DNA from: a bacterium
GTDB taxonomy: Bacteria > UBP14 > UBA6098 > 4484-93
Length of the DNA: 64,000 nt
NCBI GenBank assembly: GCA_021158465.1
Contig: JAGGUN010000019.1
Span: forward strand, 1 to 64,000
Reading direction: 5' to 3'
Shown here piece by piece: positions 17,999-27,701 of the stretch. The first letter of the stretch is position 1, and each line of letters starts with the position of its first letter. Under the pieces are notes generated by a model. That model was given only the letters and a program-made list of their open reading frames with translations, searched no databases and was not told where the DNA came from. The position numbers and the translations under genes are program-made.

Positions 17999-18472
17999 CT
18001 ACTTACCCTCTTCGCTGTAGTATTTTTCTATCAGTGCATCCACTTTTTGAATGGTGCACCTTCCGTAGAAGTTATTGTCGATCACAACGACTGGTGCCAT
18101 GCCACAGCATCCAAGGCAGGCGACCCTTTCCAAAGAGAACACACCGTCTTTTGTAGTTTCGCCTTCGCTTATTCCCAGTTTGTTCGAGAGGTAATCGAGA
18201 ATCTCTTTTCCTCCCATAACATGACAAGCGGTTCCCTGGCAGACCTTAATCGTATGTTTACCACGTGGGGTAAGATAAAACTGAGCATAAAATGTTAATA
18301 TTCCATAGATTTCTACAGGGAAAATTGATAATTCTTTGGCTATCAGTTCTACTGATTCCTTGGGAACATATCCGTAGGTGGCTTGAATTTCTTGCAATAA
18401 TGGAATTAATAGACCTTTTTTCTCGCTATATTGACGAATTATTTTTCTTGTATTAGAAAGATCAATCTTCAT
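17999..18472 (-). CDS. NuoE/HndA-like 2Fe-2S subunit
   Basis: IPLLQEIQATYGYVPKE; CQGTACH...CLGCCGMAPV four-Cys thioredoxin-like ferredoxin. Confidence 0.95.
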   Translation of the reverse strand: MKIDLSNTRKIIRQYSEKKGLLIPLLQEIQATYGYVPKESVELIAKELSIFPVEIYGILTFYAQFYLTPRGKHTIKVCQGTACHVMGGKEILDYLSNKLGISEGETTKDGVFSLERVACLGCCGMAPVVVIDNNFYGRCTIQKVDALIEKYYSEEGK

Positions 18473-18538
18473 TAAATCACTCCTCTATCTTCTTTCTGCT
18501 TTTTGACAGGGTTATTCTCGATTTCGTATAACTTGTTT

Positions 18539-18562
18539 ATATCCGCAGTTAGCTGTGGATAT
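18539..18562 (-). promoter_or_regulatory. 10-bp hairpin in predicted 5' leader of the nuoE-like operon
   Basis: ATATCCGCAG-TTAG-CTGTGGATAT, one G-U wobble. Confidence 0.4.
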
Positions 18563-18609
18563 CCCTCCGATTTCAACTACATCTCCATCTTAACTTTTAA
18601 TTTGCTCTC

Positions 18610-18638
18610 GAAATAAAGTTTTCATCTGATGTTGTCAA
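18610..18638 (-). promoter_or_regulatory. Promoter TTGACA-N17-TATTTC (minus strand) for the NuoE-F-G/GltD operon
   Basis: Consensus -35 and 17-bp spacing; about 130-nt predicted leader. Confidence 0.5.
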
Positions 18639-18699
18639 GCTTAAAATTCTCTGGTTTCCAATTTTCTGGTGCGGGCGGTTGCGTTCTGCCATAGCTGAT

Positions 18700-18756
18700 A
18701 AATCCAAATGTCAAAGCCAGAATATCAAAAACACCGTGCTATGCCTCATTTGGATT

Positions 18757-18757
<1 letters not shown>
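18700..18757 (-). terminator. 11-bp inverted repeat at the 3' end of ligA, possible terminator/processing structure
   Basis: AAATCCAAATG (18700-18710) / CATTTGGATTT (18747-18757), 36-nt loop; abuts the ligA stop. Confidence 0.3.
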
Positions 18758-21741
<2,984 letters not shown>

Positions 21742-21745
<4 letters not shown>

Positions 21746-22749
21746 TCCGTTGGCTTATCCTTCTTAGCGGATTCTTTTTCGAATCGCTCGTATGCCTTGA
21801 TTATCTGCTGGACGAGTTCGTGTCGTGCGACATCCTTTTCTGTGAGGTAGACAAATGAGATTCCCTTGATACCTTTGAGTATTCTTGGTAGGCAGGCGAG
21901 CCCGGAATCTTCCTTGTTCTTCAGGTCAATCTGCGTTATGTCTCCGTTGACGACTGCTTTCGAGTTGAATCCGATCCTGGTGAGGAACATCTTCATTTGG
22001 CGGATTGTTGTGTTCTGTGCCTCATCAAGTATGATGAATGAGTTGTTGAGCGTTCTTCCGCGCATATATGCGAGCGGTGCAACCTCGACGGTGTTGTTCT
22101 TCAGATACAGCTCCATTTTCCCCTTGGGGAACATTTCATACAATGCGTCGTACATCGGTCGCAGGTAAGGGTCGACCTTTTCCTTCATATCCCCAGGCAG
22201 GAATCCGAGTGACTCATCTGTCTCGACTGCCGGTCTGACGAGTATTATCCTGTCCACCTCGCGCTTCTTGAGTGCTCTTATTGCGCAAGCGACAGCGAGG
22301 TAGGTCTTGCCTGTTCCGGCGGGACCTATTGCTATAACGAGGTCGCTCTTTGACATTGCGCGAACATACTCTCTCTGCCCATCTGTTCTTGGGCGAATAG
22401 GTTTGCCGGAGGATGTTACTATTATTCTGTCGTCGAGGTTATCAAGGGGCTCGTTTTTCTGATACAACCTCAACGCATACTGAAAGGATTGATCAGAGAA
22501 CTCACCTCCTCTCTGTATATGCTTGATGACGCTTTGAAGGAACTCCTTTGCGCTCTCGATTACATCTGATCTACCTTTTATGGTGAGTAGATCCCCTCTG
22601 GCGTTTATCTTGACACCGAATTCAGCTTCGATGCTCCTCAGGTTACTACCGGATGCGCCGTAGAGGACCCTTTTGTCGACTCCGGCTGTTGAGACGGTTA
22701 CCGAGCTTTCGTCTTCATCCCTCCTTTTGATTCTTGTCCTGACTGTCAT
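21742..22749 (-). CDS. phoH: PhoH family protein (PhoH-like ATPase)
   Basis: IGPAGTGKTYLAVACAIRALKKREVDRIILVRPAVE...LGFLPGDMKEKVDPYLRPMYDAL...FIILDEAQNTT. Confidence 0.95.
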
Positions 22750-23260
22750 CCTTTTTGTTCTCCTCTTTTTTCTTTGCTCCGACCACTACAAGAGCAGGCC
22801 TTATGACATTATTCCCTTGCTTGTAACCTTTCTTAAAGACCTTTGCAATCTTTCCCTCGTCGCATCCGCTATCTGTGGCGATAGCGTGGTGGAGTTCTGG
22901 GTCGAATGTGTGGTTCTTTTCGCAGTACTCCTCGATATTCTCTCGAGCGAGGATATTCTTCATATTCCTTTGGATGAGGGATAGCCCTTGCTTTACATCA
23001 TTCTTTGTTGCCGTATCCGCGTGTTCCAGCACATTATCCAGGTCATCTTTCAGTTCGATCAAGGTCAGTAGGAACTGCTGCTTGGTGGTGTTTTTTATGT
23101 CGGAGATTCTCCTTTCTTCTCGCTTCTTGTAATTCTCGAACTCTGCCCCAAGTCGGAGGTATTTATCCATCAGTTCGGCATTTTCTTCCTTTAGTTTTTT
23201 GATTTCGTTTTCAAGCTCCTTCATCTTTTCTTTATATGTGATGGACTTTTTTCTTGGCAT
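22715..23260 (-). CDS. grpE: Nucleotide exchange factor GrpE
   Basis: Coiled coil then AEFENYKKREERR...LIELKDDLDNVLEHA...HHAIATDSGCDEGKIAKVFKKGYKQGNNVIRPALVVV. Confidence 0.93.
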   Translation of the reverse strand: MPRKKSITYKEKMKELENEIKKLKEENAELMDKYLRLGAEFENYKKREERRISDIKNTTKQQFLLTLIELKDDLDNVLEHADTATKNDVKQGLSLIQRNMKNILARENIEEYCEKNHTFDPELHHAIATDSGCDEGKIAKVFKKGYKQGNNVIRPALVVVGAKKKEENKKDDSQDKNQKEG

Positions 23261-23274
23261 TCCTTAGCCTCCTT

Positions 23275-24291
23275 TCATTGGAACAGGTTGCCGAGCAGTT
23301 CGCCTGTATACTTGATGAGAGGTATGACCCTTCGGTAATCCATGCGGACGGTGCCTATGATACTTACGACTCCATACTCCTTATTTTTTTGTCCTTTGAA
23401 ATGTTTTCTGATGACACTCATTGAATCGGATATTCCGCATCCGATCTCGGCAACGATTTCGCCTCTCGGATGGTCGGAAAGAGCCAGCTCTGCGAGTTTG
23501 TCCCGTGTTTCGATGAGGGATAAGAGCCTTCTTATCCTATCGGGCTTTTTGAACTCCGGCTTGGTGAGTAGGTTCTCGGCGCCTTTTATATAGATATTCT
23601 CACTGCTTATTGCTTTCCTTTTTGGTAGCATCCTTCCGACGGTCCGACAGAACCGCCTTTCAAGGAGGCTTATGTCCTCGAAGCGGGTCAGGAGACAGTT
23701 TTTGAGCTTGTGCAGAGGAACACCGAAGAGCCTTTCGTTCAGTATATTCACAAGTAGTCTTAGTGTTCCATCTGAAGGCTCGGTTTCCATCTTGAGTATG
23801 TATTGGTTGACCGAGCTGTTGTCGGCTATCAGGAGAAGAAGCACCTTTTTACTACTCAGCTTGAAGAGCTCAATTCGATGTAGCTTAGCGCTGTTTTCCA
23901 GAGGAGCTGCTACGAGTGCTATCTGGTTGGAGAGGGTTGCCAGGAGCTCTGTTGTCCCATCCAGCAGTTGGCTGACCGATGTTAGATGGCGGAACACAGC
24001 ATTACGAATCTGCCTCTTTTCGTTTTCGGTCAGATACAGGGGGCGAAACAGATACCGAACATAGTATCTGTATCCGAGGTTCGTTGGGTGCTTACCAGTG
24101 TAGGGGTTGTCGGTTGTCAAGAACCCTTTATCCTGCAGGGAGCGCATTATGTTCCTCATACTCGAGGGTGAGAGAGCGAGTCCCGTTGACCGTATTGTTC
24201 GCTGAGAGGTTACCTGTGGAGCTCCAGTTACCGACTCACGGACTATCCCGCTTAATACTATCTCTTCCTTGCGTGTGAGGGTTCTTTCCAT
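23275..24291 (-). CDS. hrcA: Heat-inducible transcription repressor HrcA
   Basis: REEIVLSGIVRESVTGAPQVTSQRT...LSPSSMRNIMRSLQDKGFL..HPTNLGYRYYV; C-terminal YGVVSIIGTVRMDYRRVIPLIKYTGELL. Confidence 0.92.
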   Translation of the reverse strand: MERTLTRKEEIVLSGIVRESVTGAPQVTSQRTIRSTGLALSPSSMRNIMRSLQDKGFLTTDNPYTGKHPTNLGYRYYVRYLFRPLYLTENEKRQIRNAVFRHLTSVSQLLDGTTELLATLSNQIALVAAPLENSAKLHRIELFKLSSKKVLLLLIADNSSVNQYILKMETEPSDGTLRLLVNILNERLFGVPLHKLKNCLLTRFEDISLLERRFCRTVGRMLPKRKAISSENIYIKGAENLLTKPEFKKPDRIRRLLSLIETRDKLAELALSDHPRGEIVAEIGCGISDSMSVIRKHFKGQKNKEYGVVSIIGTVRMDYRRVIPLIKYTGELLGNLFQ

Positions 24292-24303
24292 AATCTAAAT
24301 ATT

Positions 24304-24332
24304 AAAATACAATTTTTCTTCTGGTTTGTCAA
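24304..24332 (-). promoter_or_regulatory. Promoter TTGACA-N17-TATTTT (minus strand) upstream of hrcA
   Basis: Consensus -35 and spacing; -10 ends 12 nt before the hrcA ATG. Confidence 0.5.
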
Positions 24333-24343
24333 CATCAGAAGGG

Positions 24344-26053
24344 TTAACCCTTATTGGTAAGAATGTTTTCAATCTGTGATGCAAGTTCATCCGTGTTGAA
24401 CGGCTTCTTCTTGAAGATAACCTGTTCTTTCTTTAGTCCCTCACGGATACTCTTCTTGACTACATGGTCTGGGTCATACCCGTATGCGGACATCATCATA
24501 ACGGTGGTGTCAGGGTAGTTTTCTTTTACAAATTTGAACAGTTCGTACCCGTTCATTTTTGGCATCTTGATGTCTGTTATAACGAGGTCGAACGGTTCAC
24601 TTTGGAGGAGTTTCTTAGCTTCTTCGCCGTCGGATGCCATCTTTACTGAGTATCCTCTCATGGAGAGGAACTCGGCTATTCCCTCGCGGATGCTCTCTTC
24701 ATCGTCGACGACGAGAAGTTTTGCTTTAGTTCTCTTTTTTCTCGGGGCGGATGGTGTAAGAGGAATCAGCTCCTCGGCGCTGAACCAGTTTGGTATCTCG
24801 ACCATATGAAGACCGCCCGTGTATTCCTCTATATCTATCTCCTCGGGTAGATTGGCAAGCCACTCGGTATATCGGTTTATCTCGTTTATTGCCCTCCTGA
24901 TTCGGTTGAGGATAAAGATGAGGCTTCTCCGTTTGCCGATGTCCAGTTTCTCCACAAACTGTTGCAGAAGCTCTTGGTTAACCGCTATTCCTTCTAATTG
25001 ATTCTTTATGTGATGGCTTGTTCCGATGGCGAGCTCTCTTATTGCGGCTCGACGTTCCATCTTCTTCTTCTCGCGTAGATCCTTGCTGACCCCGACTGTT
25101 CCTATCTCTGTTTTTATATCGTCGTAGAGGATCGAGGCAGAGAGGAGTATCGGCACCTTCAATCCGCCTTTTCCGACAGCGACTGTCTCGTAGTTGCGGA
25201 TGCTTCCACCCTTCTGGCGCATCATACGCATTACCTTCCGGGCTTCCTCCGTACTTTCGTACAGAACGGTCACATCCTTGCCGACTATTTCATCCTTGGT
25301 GTATCCGAGGATCTCCTCAGCACCCCGATTGAATATTGCTATCTTCCCTTTTGCGTTTGTTGCCACGATGATATCGCCTGAGCTTTCTATTAGCCCTTCG
25401 AGGTATCTCTTCTGGCGCTCAATCTCACAGCGTAGCTCCTCCCGCTCAATGCTGTTTGCTGCTTCTCTTGCAAACAGCTCAAGCAGATTCAGCGAGTGGC
25501 TGGTGGGGATCTTTCCATCAAACGGCTCGTCAACAGAGATTACTCCAATTATTTTTCCATGGCTATTGGAGAGCGGGATGAAGAGCATATCGTCTGGATG
25601 CCAGTCACCTTGAGGCAAGGGATGTGAATGCCCTTTTATCCCTTCTATCTTCTGGGACACAGGGGAGGTATGGGGGATGAAATAGGAGTTCCCGACGCGG
25701 TATTTCTCAGAGAATATCTCTTTCCAGACAGAAGGGGGAATTGGTTTCTGCTTTTTATGACGAGCGATCTCTTCTTGAGTTAGCCCTGCATATGCAACGC
25801 CTATCCTGCGGTATCGCTTGCCGAAGCGTGATATTATCGCTCTGCGGAACATTTTGGATTTCACTATTCCGTTGGCGATGTGTTGCAACTGCTCGGCAGT
25901 GTTGCTTGAGCTTTGGATTAAGGCTGTCGTTGAAAAGAGCGTCAATATCTGATGAATACGGCGCTTGTGCTTTTCCTCCCATCGGTGGCACGCCTGTTTG
26001 TAGAACTCAAGCTCCTCTTGGAGCTGGCTTTTTTCGCTTTCCTTATTGCTCAT
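24344..26053 (-). CDS. GAF-PAS-DHp-like-REC signalling protein without HATPase domain
   Basis: GAF-like region; PAS (IIVATNAKGKIAIFNRGAEEILGYTKDEIVGKD); H-box-like AIGTSHHIKNQLEGI; REC (LLVVDDEESIREGIAEFLSMRGYSV...DLVITDIKMPKMNG). ORF track start 26062 (TTG). Confidence 0.85.
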   Translation of the reverse strand: MSNKESEKSQLQEELEFYKQACHRWEEKHKRRIHQILTLFSTTALIQSSSNTAEQLQHIANGIVKSKMFRRAIISRFGKRYRRIGVAYAGLTQEEIARHKKQKPIPPSVWKEIFSEKYRVGNSYFIPHTSPVSQKIEGIKGHSHPLPQGDWHPDDMLFIPLSNSHGKIIGVISVDEPFDGKIPTSHSLNLLELFAREAANSIEREELRCEIERQKRYLEGLIESSGDIIVATNAKGKIAIFNRGAEEILGYTKDEIVGKDVTVLYESTEEARKVMRMMRQKGGSIRNYETVAVGKGGLKVPILLSASILYDDIKTEIGTVGVSKDLREKKKMERRAAIRELAIGTSHHIKNQLEGIAVNQELLQQFVEKLDIGKRRSLIFILNRIRRAINEINRYTEWLANLPEEIDIEEYTGGLHMVEIPNWFSAEELIPLTPSAPRKKRTKAKLLVVDDEESIREGIAEFLSMRGYSVKMASDGEEAKKLLQSEPFDLVITDIKMPKMNGYELFKFVKENYPDTTVMMMSAYGYDPDHVVKKSIREGLKKEQVIFKKKPFNTDELASQIENILTNKG

Positions 26054-26094
26054 AGGTATCAAGAATAAAATATATACCTTAACTTTGCTATTGC

Positions 26095-26113
26095 AACAGA
26101 ATTTTCTTCTGTT
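26095..26113 (+). promoter_or_regulatory. Hairpin/inverted repeat AACAGAA-N5-TTCTGTT between divergent genes
   Basis: Perfect 7-bp arms, 12 nt before ATG 26125. Confidence 0.3.
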
Positions 26114-26124
26114 ATCTTTTAGCG

Positions 26125-27651
26125 ATGGTAGAGATAGAGAATCTTTCGTTTGCTTATAGGGAGAGGACGGTTCTTGAGGGAGTAAGTGCCAGCTTTTCTG
26201 GTGAGAGGGTCTTGATAACAGGAAAGAACGGTTCAGGTAAGACAGCTCTCCTTCTTGTTATTGCTGGCATTTTGCCGCCGAGGCTTGGACGGGTTATAGT
26301 CAACGGTATAGATGCAAGCCTTGAGGAGATACACAGGGAGGTTGGCTTTATCTTTCAGAACCCTGAGGACCAGTTATTTGCCCCTACCGTGGAGCGGGAG
26401 GTTGCTTTTGCGCTTGAGAATTTCTCGTTTCCGCCGGATGAGATGAGAAAAAGGATTGACCTTACCCTAAGGTGGCTATGCATAGAGCACCTGAGAAACC
26501 GTTCTCCAGATGAGCTTTCAGGTGGAGAGAAACAGCTTGTTGCGCTTGCGTCGGTGCTTGCATATTCACCAGGGGTCTTGCTACTCGATGAGCCTGAGGC
26601 ATTTCTTGACTGGGAAGCGAGGAAGAGGTTTCGCAGGTACCTGGATTATATTTTAAGGGATAACTGTATGCAAATACTTGAGATAACTCTCAGTTTGTGT
26701 GATATTTCTCAAAGCGATGATGTATTTTTCGTTGTAAATAAGAATATTAAGCCCTTGAAGAATCCAGAAATGCTTCTCTCATCGGGTTCTGTTGACTGGA
26801 TGCTATTTCGCCTTGAGAGTGAGTTTGGAGGGGAGTTTCCGCAAAGCTTCAGGTTAAAACCTGCAGTGTCGAAGGTGTGGAAGGGAAGGCGTCTTGTTCT
26901 GCTTGATAGGGTGCGGTATCGCAGGGAATCTGGGTTTTTGCTCGAGATAGATAAGTTTGAGCTGTTTGCAGGTGAAACGGTCGGGGTAATCGGTAGGAAT
27001 GGTTCTGGTAAGAGCACACTTGCGCAGATTATTGCGGCTGTTCTGAAGCCACAGTCCGGGAGGGTGGAGATTGCTGGAAGATGTGGAATGCTGTTTCAGT
27101 TCTCTGAGATGAACCTATTCGAGGAGGATGTTCTCTCCGAGGTATCGTTCGGACCTCGGAATGTTGGATTACCTGACCCTGAGGCGATTGCCAGAAGGGT
27201 TCTCTCTGGTGTGGGGATGGGGGAGGATTACTACACGAGACAGCCTGTGCTTTTATCTGGTGGTGAGAAGAGGAAGGTTGCGCTTGCCTCTGTTCTTGCA
27301 CTTGAGCCGGATATTTTAATCCTTGATGAGCCGACATCGGGTTTGGACTTCGACGGTAGGTATGAGTTAGAGCAGATTCTTGCGAAGCAGAAGGGAAAGG
27401 GGGTAATTCTCATATCGCATGACCTTGACTTCATTCTGAGAAACTCCGAGAGGTTACTACTTCTGGATGATGGCAAGGTTGTTTTCTATGGTGACACGGC
27501 GGAGCTGTGCTCCGACACGGAGCTCATTGAGAGGTTCGGACTTCCCGTTCCGGTCTCTGCACGGCTCGAGGCGTGGGCTTTCGAGAAGGGTATAATTGAC
27601 AGCTTCGGTAGTTTCGATGTCAGAAAGATTTACAACCGTTTTTACCCTTGA
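26125..27651 (+). CDS. Tandem (two-NBD) ECF-type ABC transporter ATP-binding protein
   Basis: Two Walker A (GKNGSGKT, GRNGSGKS), two signatures (LSGGEKQ, LSGGEKR), two Walker B (LLLDEPEAFLD, LILDEPTSGLD). Confidence 0.92.
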   Translation: MVEIENLSFAYRERTVLEGVSASFSGERVLITGKNGSGKTALLLVIAGILPPRLGRVIVNGIDASLEEIHREVGFIFQNPEDQLFAPTVEREVAFALENFSFPPDEMRKRIDLTLRWLCIEHLRNRSPDELSGGEKQLVALASVLAYSPGVLLLDEPEAFLDWEARKRFRRYLDYILRDNCMQILEITLSLCDISQSDDVFFVVNKNIKPLKNPEMLLSSGSVDWMLFRLESEFGGEFPQSFRLKPAVSKVWKGRRLVLLDRVRYRRESGFLLEIDKFELFAGETVGVIGRNGSGKSTLAQIIAAVLKPQSGRVEIAGRCGMLFQFSEMNLFEEDVLSEVSFGPRNVGLPDPEAIARRVLSGVGMGEDYYTRQPVLLSGGEKRKVALASVLALEPDILILDEPTSGLDFDGRYELEQILAKQKGKGVILISHDLDFILRNSERLLLLDDGKVVFYGDTAELCSDTELIERFGLPVPVSARLEAWAFEKGIIDSFGSFDVRKIYNRFYP

Positions 27652-27701
27652 AATGTGAAAAAATGGTTGTATATTGAAAGGCTAAAAACTGGAGGATAGG
27701 A

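Noticed and set aside
14160-18472. [FeFe]-hydrogenase (Hnd-type) operon
   Set aside because: NuoE/F-like subunits fit, but the third protein has a GltD-like module instead of an H-cluster domain.
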